Below are positions 10,601 to 22,499 of a stretch of DNA of 64,000 nucleotides, piece after piece. The stretch is from the NCBI RefSeq assembly GCF_965638725.1, contig NC_134962.1, forward strand, positions 1,681,501-1,745,500, in the 5' to 3' direction. Numbering within the stretch: position 1 is the stretch's first letter; every line of letters starts with the position of its first letter. Position numbers and translations under genes: made by a program. Below the pieces are notes generated by a model. The model had not been told where the DNA came from, searched no databases, and was given only the letters and a program-made list of their open reading frames with translations. The stretch comes from Aptenodytes patagonicus (taxonomy: Eukaryota > Chordata > Aves > Sphenisciformes > Spheniscidae).

Positions 10601-13600
10601 GCAAGCCCTCCTGTTTGCTCAACATTCCTGTGACTGGAGGACACACCGCAGCATCCTCAGTGGTCACAGGTGCACGAGGTGCTGCCCTAACGGCAGCAGC
10701 ACCCACAGCTTGCAGTGGGTCTGTTTCTGGGGCAATCTTCACCTCTATTTTTGGAGTTTAGCACATTTAAGACAGCAAAGTGTTAGCACACACTTGACAA
10801 AGAACCTCAGAATAAAAGAAGGACTTGAAAACAGAGAGGTGCTCTGTCAGGCTGTCAAGTTCTTTATCACATCAGTGTAACCCTCACAGCATCACTGCTA
10901 TGTCGCAGGTCAGCAGCTGACGGCTCAGCAGTGGGTGCTGCTGTCTCACGGATGCTGTGAGGCTCTGCCCTGGACTGGCTGCTCAGGGGACACCCAGGCA
11001 CATGGGGACAGAGCCTTCATGTCCTGCCAAACCTGCCTGAGCCTCCTCGTGCCATCCTTCCTCCTGCCTCCACCACAGGGCACAGGCATTCTGGTGTCCA
11101 GCCTTGGCTCTGCCTCTGGATTTCCCACATGTCCTTGTGCTTCTGATCTCGGTTTGTCCCTTCCTTACTGAGCTCCTGTTTTGACCTCCAGCCAGAGGAG
11201 AATCTCCAACCTGGCTGCCAATGCCACCTTCATAGCAAGACCCTCTGCCAGGCCAGGAAAGGGAAATCCCCAAAACTTTGTGATAGGAAAAGGCATTAGA
11301 GGCAGAACAATTTTGGGGAAAAAAAAAAAAAAAATCGTCCTGTGTACCATATGCCCTCAGGAACCTTTCAGATCTTCCCCTCTGCCTTCCTGCAGCTACT
11401 CGGGTGGGAAAACAACAGTTTCATATGCCTGCTTCAAACTTGCACTTATTTTTCCTCCGAGGTACAGAACTTTGCCCTAATTAACACCCTCCTTTTGCTA
11501 ACCCACAGTCCCTGAAGCTCAGCTCTTTATTGAACATTTTCCAGTTTGCTCCACATTCCGATTTTAATACCCTGCCCAGTCCTTCTGTTAAATGTAAACC
11601 AAATAGGAACAGTTTACATCGGCAGTGCCAGCCACAGCGCAGGGCAGCTTTGATTTTGTTCTTAATGAAGAAAGTCTTTGGAAAGCCTCTGAGAGTGCTG
11701 CATCGTGCTAGAAGTCGTGGCACGCAGCAGTAAGCTGATGTGTCTCATAGTGTGCTGCCAGAAGCCCAGAGGAGGGTCCCCTGGACTGAAAGAGACATTA
11801 TCATTTAATAGCAACAAACCACGCACTGAGGTCGTTGCTCTACCATTGTGTCCGGTCCTGGGTGAAACCAAGACATTAAGCAGATGTGCCACGTCCCTGG
11901 CCCGCTAGTTTAATTGTCTCCTAGCAGTTGGTACAGAATACAGTGCTTTGTATTTCATTACTTGAACTTCAGCAGGTCTCCCCAGCACTGGTTTCACGGT
12001 CCTCTGTGTAGATGAGTGTATCCTGCAGTCCCTGCCTTTCAGGAGGTCTGTTGTAGTGATTTCGCAGCTGCCTCCATTCCATCGGGATCTTCCTTGTCCC
12101 GCTTTCCCTTCTGTAGAGCAAGCTGACCGTCCCTCTCCGTCAATTAAAATGAAAAGGAGCGAGAGGACAAAAGGACACCGCTTCACTGAGCTGCGGCAGT
12201 GCTTTAATGAGCTATGGAAGTGCTGTGCCTCCTTCTCCCGGCGCTGGAGCCTGCAGCTGCACCCCGGCGCCAGCCATCAGATGCAATTAGCAGCATGCGG
12301 GCACACGGGTCGGGGGAGCGGGGCTGGGAGCTGCCGGGGCCCCGGGGACCGGTGGGGGAAGAGCCCGAAGAGCCCCGACCAGCCGGGCAGGCCTCGCTGC
12401 CGGGCAAACCCGCTCCAGCCTCCCCGCTGCCGGGGGGGACGGGGAAAGCGGCGGGAACGGCGGCAGCGGACCGAGACCCCCCGGCCGGTACCGGCAGGGT
12501 CCGCTGGGTCCCGGGACCCCGGCCCGGGAGCTGTCCGTTCAGCACCGCCGCCCCCCCCGGCGAGCCCCCCGCCCGGGAGCTGTCCGTTCAGCACCACCCC
12601 CGGACCCCCTGTCCGGGAGCTGTCCGTTCAGCACCGCCCCCCCCCGGGACCCCCGGCCCGGGAGCTGTCCGTTCAGCACCACCCCCGGACCCCCCGGTCC
12701 GAGAGCTGTCCGTTCAGCACCGGCCCCCCCCGGGACCCCGGCCCGGGAGCTGTCCGTTCAGCACCACCCCCCGGGACCCCCTGTCCGGGAGCTGTCCGTT
12801 CAGCACCGGCCCCCCCCGGGGCCCCGGCCCGGGATCTGTCCGTTCAGCACCACCCCCGGACCCCGGCCCGGGAGCTGTCCGTTCAGCACCACCCCCGGAC
12901 CCCGGCCCGGGAGCTGTCCGTTCAGCACCGGCGCCGGGGAACCCCCAAGCAGCGCCAAGGCCGGGGGCTTCTGCATGAAGAGGGGGAAGGACCGACCCCT
13001 GAAGAAATCACCCCCGATCCACGGCCCGAGAAATAAATGGACCCCTGACGCCCCCCACCCCCCACCCCCCACCTCTGCTCCGGAGCCGGCGGTTGCTCCG
13101 GAGCTGGCGGTTACACCCGTGGGACACAGAAGCATCCACAGCGATGCCCTCGTCCTCGTGCGCTTTTGATCTGACCTGTTCAGTGACAAACAATAGGCGG
13201 CACGTGCGTCCAACACACTGTTAATGGGCTAAAATAAGAAAAGGCATCCTGTGAGGAGAGGTAGATCCTCTGATTCAGGAAATAAAAGTAAGAAACATAA
13301 CCTCTGCGTCACTATTTAGGAGACTGCGTCAATGAAGATCAAACCCAAGATCTCCTGAAGCAAGACTACGTCTCAATCGCAGCTGCATCAGAAAGGGCAT
13401 GCTTAAAACCCTCCGGGGTAAAAGATCAGCATTGCAAACCTCAGCACTAAAATTTACTTCAGAAGTGTCTGCACTCAGCAGATAAAAGGTTTTGAGGACA
13501 TATTTATGCCAATGGACAAAATCCTTGCACCAAGATAGCTGGCTGGCCAGAACATGACATGGCCAACAAGTCCCCTCCAGAAAAGACTGTATGTCTTCCA

Positions 13601-16600
13601 GTGCACAATTTACACATTTCAAGAACAATTAGACAGGAAATGCTGAACTTTTTATTTAAGCATCTATTTGCATTTTTTACTTCTGCTAAGTTAGTAAAAA
13701 TAAATTCAGCTTACACAGCAGAAATACTGTATATGTGTATAAATTAGCAAGGATAACTGCCGCAGTTCCTAAGGGACTTTATACCAAAGCATCACTTTGG
13801 TCTCGGAGGTGCAACAAGAGCTTTGTCTCACTGACAGGTAGGAGATTAGGACAGGCTGCTCACTCAAGTGTGGAATACTGATATTTTACGTTTCTTTTTA
13901 GGCAAACACTGCAATAGGAGGATCAGTACCAAGTTCATTCAGTCTGGTATGGTCTTCATCGCTAAGTCGTAACACTTCACCGCTTTCCTGTTTGGACAAT
14001 GCCCTTAATAACATCCTTTGACTTTTGGTCAGCCTTGAATTGGTCGGGCTGTTGGACTAGATGATCATTGTAGGTCCCTTCCAACTGAAATATTCTATTC
14101 TATTCTAGCCTAGCCTAGTCTATATTAGAATTGGGGTGAAACATTACAAATAACTGAGTTTTGTAAACTAAGAAGTGAATAAACTGTAGAAGGTGTAGAA
14201 AATATATCAGAGTCCTGTCCTGTGAAGTGGGGTAAGCTTGCGTTTTAATGGCTTCGTGAGGCCTTGGGTAGCTATTAATCTGCGCAGTCAGTGGCGCAGT
14301 ATTTCTGAATATTTATGCCCAGTAATCGGCACAGTCTGATCCTGCTCTGTTTATATTCCATTGCACACCCCAGGCAACAATTAATCTTTATTAAAATTTT
14401 TCATCTAGCTTTCCTCTGCACTGTATATATTGCATGGGCAAAATTACTTTCTCCCTGTTGCAAGGAGAAGGAGGGAGATTACCTGGGCCTTCACCAAGCC
14501 ACCAAGAGGGTCAGGGTGCTCTCAGCTTGCTTCCTCCCTAGTGACTCATTTTCCTGTGCTCCCTCTAGTGCTGTACAGCACCTACTGCATTTCCATATCC
14601 CTGCTGCTTCGCATGAGCACTATACACAGCATTTATCCATGAAAAGTGTTTATCTCCAAGTTAACCCCCGGAGACACTATGCAGCCGTTCCCCGAGTGGC
14701 TGCAGTGCAGGAGATGGAGGAACAGCTGGGGATGGGTGCGGCGCACAAGCAACGGGAACCATCTTCCCACTCGCTATGTGCCTGGACGGTGGGGCTTACC
14801 ACCTATGATTCATTAAAAAGTTTTGTTCTCTGCTTCCTAACCAGCTAAAACTAAACTGTGGACTGTTTGAGCAGCCTTTTTGTTCGGTGTTTAATGACGT
14901 CCAGCAAAACAGAGTGAGGCCGTTTAGGCACAGCACCGATACAGAGTCATTCATAATAAACCAGAGGCACAGCAGGACTAATTTATGTGAATTCAGGCAA
15001 TTTAAATGGATGAGACTGGATGTGCTATGTCTGATAGCAAGGTCAAAGGAAGGTTATTACAGGAAAATAATTTGGTTTGCAAAGATAACTTTGGAGAAGT
15101 AAAAATTGCTTCCATAAAGAATAATATACCATGAAAAAATGAGAACAGTCCAGTTATAAATGTAGCCAAAGCACAAACAGAACGTAGAGAAGGTAGAGGA
15201 GCTAGAGACAGGGAACCGAGTCCTTCAGCACAAAGGCTGCAATGCCACATACACAACAAAAGCAACCATAGTCCTCGATGAGCCTTGAGAGTGCAACAGA
15301 CTGTAGACATTCTCACCTGCTATGAATCCTATCATAAAAATAATGGCCAGACCTTCCCTTCAGCCTAACTCACTTCCATTTTCTCGCTCCCCAACTTCCA
15401 TAAACAGGTTAGCAAGAGAGCTCACACAACCAGAAAACACTAGTGGTTTGGGTTTTCTTTTCAGATCAGCGGTTGTACCCCACACTGATGCCATACACCA
15501 TCTCAGCTGCTCACCATGAGATTTGAGGCCCAGAAGTTACCGTGGGCTCATGTGGAATCATCCATGAGAAGAGGCAGATGCGAGGGTTACTCTGCCTTCT
15601 GTCGGACATCTGCTAAACTATCAGCCAGGAACGGTTTCCAATCACCCGGCTCCTTCCCTCCTAGGTTTCATTTGCAGCTCATGAACGCCACGTCAAGCCG
15701 TGTTATGCACAGCCAATGGATTAGCAAATCACTCAAGCTGTGGCACTGGAACATGCGGGCTGCCCTCAGGAAAACAGGCAGGGAAATCTCCTCTTCTACG
15801 GGCTCAGCAAGAGAAAAGGGCCCAAGCTGTGCAGCCTGGGCTGGGTGGGTGACCGATTGTCAGGAAGGAGAGAAGCATGGCCTGGGTTGCTTGATAAAGC
15901 AGACGAAGAAGCCAAGTGGAGGCAGCTGTCCCAGAGCGTTTGTGGAGTTGGGGCAAACATAGGTTCAGACGGTCAGGTTTGGAAGAGACAAAGAGCTACA
16001 AAGGAGCTGGGGACAGCCAAAGACAGGAGTCCAATGGCATGATGAGGCAGGTGCAGACACGCTGTATGACCACAGACAGTCATTTGGCCTCTTTGGATCT
16101 TGGTTTCCTTTGCATTAACTGAGGATTATTGTAGTTACCCATTATACAGTGATATTATGTGTATAAACACATTCAGAAAACATAAGGTCCTCTAGTACAG
16201 CACTAAACACGTAGAGGTACCTTGAAAGAATAAAAGGACTGTTTGGAAATATGCTGAGCAGCTCTTCACCAGTTGGGATGTGCCAAAGTGCTACAGCACA
16301 TGCACATGATCTTTGGTTGCTGTCTAGCTCTTCTGTATTTCTAAATCACAGCCAAAGATTTGACCATCAGTTTAACTCCCCTCTGGATAGGAGACTTTTT
16401 TTTTTTAAATGTAGGAAGGATAAAGCCCATGTCAGTAGGGCAAATGGGAGGGATTAGGCGGGCATGTTGTTTCCGGTTAATTTAGGGGTATAGAAGTTTT
16501 AGTGAGCTTCAGGTCCCTCCAAGTATTATCGTCAAGAATCAGCAGCCCCGTTCACCGTAAGAAAGCTTGAAGCTGCAATCCATCCTGCTGCCCACGCTGC

Positions 16601-19600
16601 TGTCACAAATGTCTTCTCTGCAGCCTTCCAGTTGCCACATCAGACCACTAAACCTCAGCCTTTCCTCTGCAGAAGGAGAATGTGTTCATCTGATAAAACA
16701 GTGCCTTCACTGGATCTGAACCAACATTGATGGGCTCCAGGAAAGCCCTTTCTTGAGATATCTGAGGGATCCTCACAGACTCTACATGGTACCATCAAAG
16801 AAGATATGATTTATATTTTAGAAAGAACAAATGTTTTCTAAGGAGTTAGATCCCTCGTTTGGATACAGTGGTAAAAATAAATAATTTTTTAAATGCCTAC
16901 AATAGGTTCTCCTGGCTTGGAAAACCAAAGTCCCAATAAAAGTACCATAAATTTCTAGGACCGTATACACGCCATCAACATCTGAAGAGAAAGGAAATAG
17001 TGATTTCTTGAGACTGCAGAGAGATGGAGAGGTTGACAGAAAGGACTGTGACTCTCCAGCATGAGCAGCAGAAGTGTCAGGAAAGGGCAATACCATATGG
17101 TGTCCACCAATACAGAAAAGAGATGAAGGGGATAGCCCAGACGTACATCAAGTCACACGACTCTCACATTTCAATGTAGGAGGAGAAAATCTCGGGATCT
17201 ATCAAGGCACATTTACCATGCCCAGTCGTGAGGCCAGGAATGACAAACCGGCGTTTCCTTTTGGCTCCACCTTCTCAGACAGGCTAACGGCGGAGAAAAG
17301 CCCATGAGGCTGTCACCTTACTGCATCATTTCAGAATATCGCGTCTCTTTATTCAACCCCGATACCTAGAAATGGTGGGGAAAGTCACATAGTCCTGCAG
17401 AGTCCAGCCAGACACCCCTTCCGCGGTGTACAAAAGCACAAAGCTTGGTGCGGATGCTGTGGGGAGGAGGTGCGAGGGCTCTGCCCCTGCAAGGTCTGCC
17501 CGGCGGCTCGGCCAGCACCGCAGCTGAGCCTGCACTGAGCATGTGCCGCCGCGTCCTCTGCTCTAGCACCGAAAACAACCACCACGGCCAGGAGAAAAAG
17601 CCTGAGGTGGCAGGGAGAAAAAGAGAGGTGACTGCTGGGCTGGGGGAAGCGAGCCCCGTTTCTTTTCATCCCAGGGATTTGTTTGTTTGTTTAAACAAAC
17701 CCAAGAAAATCTTCCCAAGGGGGATAAGCCCCCGGGCATCAGCTGCAGACAATTACAGCCACTCTCCCTTCAGCACGGATTTGCTTTTGCTGCGGATAAA
17801 GAAGAAAATAAAGAAGAAAGCAAACAAGACTTTTTCCTTAATTTAAGGATTTGCTTGCCTTTTTCTCCTGCCGTTCCAGGCTACTCTCCATTCCAGCTCT
17901 AAGTGCTATAGGCGATGGGGAGCTGCTCCCTGCAAAGGCAGCTGGGCGAGGCTCAGCCCCGCTCCCTCCTTTGGCAAACAATCCCCTATTCTCTTTCCTC
18001 CTGCCACAGCCCTGGTTTCCCATGACTTTCTACTCCTTGAAATTGTTTCTCTACTTGATCTGAGCCAGAAGGAAGTGCGGTTTCTCTGGAGCACACGCTT
18101 CTTCATGATCTTAAGTCTCCTTTGACAGTAAAACTGCATCTCTGGGAAGATGAAATATGCCATCGGCATGTGGTGGGTTGGGAGGGTGAGAATGCACCAA
18201 ATGGAAAATGCATGTTGTGCCTACGCGTGTTTCATCCTCCACCTCGTCCATCTCAAGTTCGATGCAACCTTGGTTTAGATGGCTGGTAAGTCTGAGCCGT
18301 CCCTCCCACCCCCACTCTGCAAACGAGGTCCAATCCTGTTCTGTCGGAGAGGAAGGCAGATGGGTGGGACCTCCCGAGCGTGCACTGGCGCACACGTTCA
18401 TTGAGACAGGGATACTCGCAGAAATATATACAATAGCTGGAGATTTTCTATCATAGAGACACATTTTTTCAGTGCTGCTCTACCGTCTTTAATTGCATGC
18501 AAAGCCCACTCGGGATCAGCTGCACCCTTACACCGCCCCCCCGCCCCTCCATCGCTCTGTCCTCCCCTCCCCTGCGTCTACTGGTCTTTTAAAAGGAGAA
18601 AGGAATAGAAAATGCACAGCAGGAGACACGGGCAAAGGCCAGTGAAAGAAGCAAGAAGTGTTGCCTGGTCTCCTTCTGGCTGGTTCCCTGCCCGGGGCGG
18701 GGGGGGGGGGGGGGGGGGGCACAAAGCACTGCCTGCTTTTCCTTTTTGTCTGCTGTTCCTGTTCAGCCCTACATCCCAGCCCTCCAGGATTTAGCTTCCC
18801 CTGCCCAAGCCCCTCTTTATGCACTGCAGAATTCACAGCCATTTCAAGAGAAAACTTGTTTTTTTAAAGAAAAAGACCCTCTAAACCCACGCACTGTTCG
18901 TTGTACCATTTCAGGCTTTTCTTCTCCTTCACCCACGTTCCCAGTTTCAGCCATTTGAATCCCTCCTCCCCAGTTAAAAGGGGCAAGACACATCTTTAGG
19001 AAATGGCTGGACCGAAGGAGCACAGCATCCTCAGGGCAGACTGCTATCCTGCAGCCAAACCCGACCCCGGCGCCAGGCTCCGGGGCAGCCGCGCTGTGAT
19101 TCCCGTTACTGCTGCAGGAGGGAGGAAGGGCTTCCCTTGCAGCATTTGATTTCACCCAACGCCATCAGAGGACCGCTCCCCTGTAGCATCTTCTAATGAA
19201 GAAATGTGAGCTGTGGAAGAAATCTGGGGATGGGAAGCCCTGAGAATACGCAGAAACCCATCCAGGCTATTCTGGTTGGGTTTGGGGGATTTTCTAGGGC
19301 ATTACTGTCAGTCTCTTGCCTGTGTCTTTCTTTCCGTTACTCATTTAGGCAATACATGATCTTCACAAAACAAAACGTAATTGCTGATTTCTCTGCATCC
19401 AGCTACACAGCGTGCACATTTTTCTTAGGAGAAAAAAAAAAAAGCTGTATCACGTTACAAAAATAACAATTAATTGGCATGCAGCAGCATCTTCTTATGG
19501 CACAATGTAACGGCAGCAATATTTTAAATTGGCAAGTTTATCACATGTGTATTCATATTAAAATAAAAAGCCCACCTGCTATCTTGCATCAGAGGGGGGG

Positions 19601-19809
19601 GGTGTGTATGGGGGAGGAAGGGGAACAATGCTGCCATACCAGCTGCCTCTTCATCAGAGAACTCCCCCGAAACGCACGGGGAAAAAAAACAAACCAAACC
19701 CAAACCCTCAGAATAATGATAAAAGAAAGAAAACCTGATGGTTCTATAAGCGGGTTGATGACAAACCCCCCCAAAAGATGTCTGTCCTACCTGAGACGGT
19801 GCTGGCCAT
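7546..19809 (-). CDS. STMN3: Stathmin-3 (SCLIP), complete, five coding exons
   Basis: STMN3 is a neuronal stathmin that binds tubulin dimers and promotes microtubule disassembly; it is anchored to Golgi and vesicle membranes. Coding exons, in transcript order: 19809-19791, 9876-9781, 9313-9138, 8319-8128 and 7605-7546 (stop). They sum to 543 nt, or 180 residues, the length of human STMN3. The N-terminus has the membrane-anchor motif around LSLICSCF with Cys22 and Cys24, the family's palmitoylation sites. A proline-directed Ser cluster follows (S60, S65, S68, S73), then the basic KKK and the long charged helix of the stathmin domain (about 80-178), ending EQREEISG. The start is fixed by MASTVSAYKEKM. 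Introns 1-3 are GT-AG; intron 4 appears to be GC-AG. The gene is divergent from RTEL1. STMN2 and STMN4 are paralogues, but the [10 protein letters not shown] and IYQYGDMEV stretches fit STMN3. Confidence 0.95.
7606..8127 (-). other. STMN3: STMN3 intron 4, apparent GC-AG intron
   Basis: The minus-strand donor reads AAG|GCGAGT and the acceptor TTTGCAG|GAA. Using GC keeps the frame and gives a 180-residue protein. The nearest alternative GT, four bases in, shifts the frame and meets a stop early in exon 5. Confidence 0.8.
8128..8319 (-). CDS. STMN3: STMN3 coding exon 4, residues 98-161
   Basis: 64 whole codons encode the core of the tubulin-binding helix: [10 protein letters not shown], then [16 protein letters not shown] and [18 protein letters not shown]. 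The acceptor is cctcggcag; the donor is the unusual GC (see intron 4). Confidence 0.95.
8925..8965 (-). repeat. Possible degraded CR1 fragment
   Basis: gatgatcattgagtccaatt followed by ccctgcc resembles the reverse complement of a CR1 3' end, but lacks the terminal microsatellite. Tentative; it lies in STMN3 intron 3. Confidence 0.35.
9138..9313 (-). CDS. STMN3: STMN3 coding exon 3, residues 39-97
   Basis: The exon begins [20 protein letters not shown] and carries the proline-directed serine cluster (S60, S65, S68, S73) that kinases phosphorylate in this family. It ends at [11 protein letters not shown]. The donor is AAG|GTAACG and the acceptor cccaaag, with a C-rich tract upstream. Confidence 0.95.
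9781..9876 (-). CDS. STMN3: STMN3 coding exon 2, residues 7-38
   Basis: Encodes [19 protein letters not shown], the membrane-targeting segment with palmitoylatable Cys22 and Cys24, then [13 protein letters not shown]. The acceptor is atttttcag and the donor GAG|GTACGT. Confidence 0.95.
12526..12935. repeat. GC-rich minisatellite, ten units of 39-49 bp
   Basis: A core of gagctgtccgttcagcacc recurs with gag (or gat in one copy) at 12528, 12577, 12617, 12662, 12703, 12747, 12789, 12833, 12872 and 12911. Cores are nearly invariant; the C-rich linkers vary. The repeat lies in STMN3 intron 1. It creates long artificial open frames on both strands, which I do not regard as genes. Confidence 0.95.
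13047..13112. repeat. C-rich block plus an 18-bp tandem duplication
   Basis: Three ccccccac-type runs (about 13051-13072) precede two copies of an 18-bp unit, 13077-13094 and 13095-13112, that differ at one base. The minus strand is G-rich and could form a quadruplex. Confidence 0.8.
14018..14115 (+). mobile_element. CR1 LINE 3'-end fragment
   Basis: The segment contains ttggactagatgatcattg, then taggtcccttccaactgaaa and a tail of tattc repeats. This is the typical 3' end of avian CR1 LINEs. It is truncated, with no reverse transcriptase sequence, and lies antisense to STMN3 in intron 1. Confidence 0.85.
16052..16215 (+). mobile_element. Degraded MIR SINE
   Basis: The order of motifs matches MIR: tgaccacagacagtcattt, ggcctctttggatcttggtt, ggattattgtagttaccc, and a final gtacagcactaaacacgtag resembling the MIR 3' end. 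Divergence is high, as expected for an ancient insertion. Confidence 0.6.
18699..18719. repeat. G21 homopolymer in STMN3 intron 1
   Basis: An uninterrupted run of 21 G on the plus strand, so C21 in the STMN3 pre-mRNA. Length is likely variable and hard to sequence. Confidence 0.9.
19791..19809 (-). CDS. STMN3: STMN3 coding exon 1, residues 1-6
   Basis: 19 nt encode MASTVS plus the first base of Ala7. The donor CAG|GTAGGA follows. Splicing to 9876 gives MASTVSAYKEKM, the expected start. Confidence 0.93.
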
Positions 19810-19990
19810 GCTGCTGCGGCGGGAGCGGAGCGGGTGCTGCAGGAGCAGGAGCGCAGGGAGCTGCGGAGGTGCTGCAATGCTGCGGGGAGGGAGGACTGAC
19901 TCAGCTGGAGGGGGCTGCAGCCATCCGCGGCAGGGAGAGGCTGGAGAGCCCAGAGAAAGGGAAGGGGTGGAAAGAAAAAGAAGGGTCACT
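19810..19990 (-). promoter_or_regulatory. STMN3: STMN3 5' UTR and probable promoter-proximal region
   Basis: GC-rich, purine-biased sequence lies directly upstream of the STMN3 start. It contains tgactcagc near 19896, an AP-1/MARE-type site. No TATA box is placed with confidence, and the transcription start is unknown. Confidence 0.5.
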
Positions 19991-22260
19991 AGTTCAGAAT
20001 ATTAATTAGCGTATCAGGCCTCCTTTCCTGGGTGGCTTTGACGGCAGATCCCTCCCAGGCAAGACTGCCTGCCAGAAACACAGACCCACCGCGGGGGGGG
20101 CGAGGAGACACACCCAGCCGGGCTCTGGCAAAAGATGATTTTTTCCTCCTTTTCCTCCCTTTCTTGTCTGCTCTAGATGCGCTAAACTGCCTTTTCCCTT
20201 GCTGAAAGCAGAAATAAGCAAATTCATTGATTTTTTTTTTTTTTTTTTTTTTTTTAAACCACCCATTCCAAGGCCGTGCCCACCCGCAGGGCCGGGTCTG
20301 GGGTCTGGCTTAGCTAGGCTGAGGTGTAAAACCCAAACCCCAAACCTTGCAGCAGTTTTAGGCAAACAGCAAAGGGAGGAGGTATCCCAGACAGGCTCAG
20401 CATTTTTAGGCGGTTTTTTTTTTGCACCAGCACTGGGGCACAAAAGGGGCTGCAGTTTGGGGGGGAAAGTGCTGTACAAGTAGAGGAGGAAGAGCAGAAC
20501 GGAGCCTTCCGATTTCAATGGGACTTCTCTGGGTTTCTCCCCCGCTCCCCAGGCATCAGGACCTCTTTTCTTTTCCTTTTCTCTTCTGTTTTCTATCATT
20601 TCTATCATTTCCATTTGTGGCTGTTGCTAGGGGCCAATGCATCTGTGCTTTTAGAGTATCACACACACATTTGGGACCAAGGAACCCTCCCCTGTCCCTG
20701 TTGCCAGCTGCACCCATCCGACCACGGCTGCACGAGCCCCACCTCGGAGCCTGCGGTTGTGATCCCATGCCATCCTCCCAGCCTCTGGCCCTCTCATGGC
20801 ACGCGCTATCCTGCCGGCTGCACGTCCCCTCTGGCTGAAAACATCCCAAATCTCCCAGCACGCTGCAATGCAGACACTCCCAAACAATTCCAGCAGCTGC
20901 AGGGAACTACAGGTTGCTCGAGCAGCTGCCGGCGCTCTGGCTTGGCCAGGGGCAGAAGCCACAGGCTGCGCCTACTAAATTCAGTTAAAAAGACAGAGAT
21001 TTCCCTTTCTTCCCCCCAATCTCCAAGCGTCCTATTCTCTCAACACCGTATGTAAAAAGAAAAAAAATATTATAGAAAATAAGTCTAATTCAGAATATTA
21101 ACACTAGCCACAAACTTTCAATACGTGTTTGGAACAGGAGCTTTTTTATTACCATTAACTGCCCCCTGTTCTGTCCAAGGCTTGTTTTGTAGTTGCAACT
21201 CCCTCTACTTTCTCCTTGGGTCGAATCTCTAAGACTTCATGGGTTATCTTGAAGCCAGCAGGCTGAATTGTATGCGTTTCAAAAACACACTCCCCATTAA
21301 CAGATGAAGGCAGCTACCCCAGGCTCCTGAATGCTGGAATAATTTCCCCCCTCTATGCAGGATGAGCTCTGGCTTTGATTTACCTACCAGACCTGAGGGG
21401 GTCTGTCTACCTCTTGCGAGGTTCTGGAGCTTCTGGGCGTAAATCGCAGGCATTTTATTCCTTTTATTTAGAAAAAGGTACAGAATGCTTTCAAGGTGCC
21501 GTGGCCTGTGTCCCAGTGGAATACACCGTGCGAGGAAACGGTGAGCAAACTGGATTTCTGTGGCTACGCCCCACATCATACGCTGTAGCTCCAGTATTGT
21601 TCGCACTTTCTAGATAACCTGTCATATAATGTTAATACAATTAACTCTGGATCCATCTGGAACGCTGGGAGATATTTCTTCCTTATTTTACATGTAACTA
21701 TCTTTTCAAGTTCTCCCTGATTTTCACTAGGGAGCATCTGAAGGCACCGAGTATTTTCTTCAAGACGGGGATTAGGAAAAATTGGTGAGTATTTGGCTAA
21801 TGTGTCCTGCGCCTTCATCACACGTGACATCTAACCAGGCAGACTACCAGGGAACAACAGATTTTCACGGAGAATCAGCAAAGAAGTTGGTTTTGTCGCA
21901 TGCGCTTCTTTCACTACCTCATCGCAAGTATTTTCAACATTTTTACCAATTAAATATTCCTAGACGTCTTTCAACATAGGAAGGGCTTCTTCCAATAACT
22001 CGTGCTTTCAACAATGCTGGAAACAAAAGAAAAATTCCAAAACTGACAGAAAAGATTCTCTCTTCAACACATCCCAAAACAGGGACCCGTAACAGTCCCC
22101 ACGTTTCATTACAGGCAGCGTTCACCTAGGGCGGTTCACAGAGGAAGATTTGCAAGTTGTGGTTGTTACCAAAAGGGTCACGAGCCCGGCACGCTTTATA
22201 TTGCTATTTGTGGCCGCAAGCCTGGCAGAAGCACGGCTTGCAACAAGAAGTATTTGGGGA
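19991..22260. other. STMN3-RTEL1 intergenic region, left part
   Basis: No gene is evident. A T25 tract lies at 20231-20255. CpG-rich sequence continues to about 20950 and then turns AT-richer. Open frames here have no recognisable domains. Confidence 0.6.
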
Positions 22261-22499
22261 ACAACTTTATCTAGTGACTAATGAAATAACCTCGAAAGAT
22301 GAAAATCATCTGGTCTGAAAGGAAGAGCGTGGGCTGCGGTACGGGGGGCTGTACCTCGGGGTACCCAGGCAACAGCATTGGCGTGAGACCTCCCAGTACC
22401 ACTTGCAGTCTCAAGCTGGGAGAAGCTCCCTCAGTTGGCAAGAAATAACAATAATAATAAAAATTCCACGTAGGGCGGCAGTCAACCCCCTGAAATTGT
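22261..22499 (+). repeat. Long inverted repeat, left arm (239 bp)
   Basis: The arm runs from acaactttatctagtgacta to ccccctgaaattgt. Its reverse complement recurs at 22974-23203 with a handful of mismatches. The only indel I see is about 9 bases (around gaaaatcat, near 22302) present in this arm. Confidence 0.95.

Larger units (their letters stand above)
9877..19790 (-). other. STMN3: STMN3 intron 1 (9.9 kb)
   Basis: The intron links the 19-nt coding part of exon 1 to exon 2. It contains the 12.5-12.9 kb minisatellite, a C-rich block with an 18-bp tandem, a CR1 tail at about 14.0-14.1 kb, a MIR at about 16.05-16.2 kb and a G21 tract at 18.7 kb. I see no other gene in it. The donor is TCAG|GTAGGA on the minus strand. 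Confidence 0.85.

Noticed and set aside
12526-12935. CRISPR-like spacing of repeats
   Set aside because: Vertebrate context, and the spacers are similar to each other rather than unique; this is a minisatellite.
12056-13036. 326-codon plus-strand open frame and the overlapping 254-codon frame
   Set aside because: Created by the GC-rich minisatellite, with repeated [12 protein letters not shown] peptides, open in several frames at once and with no domain.
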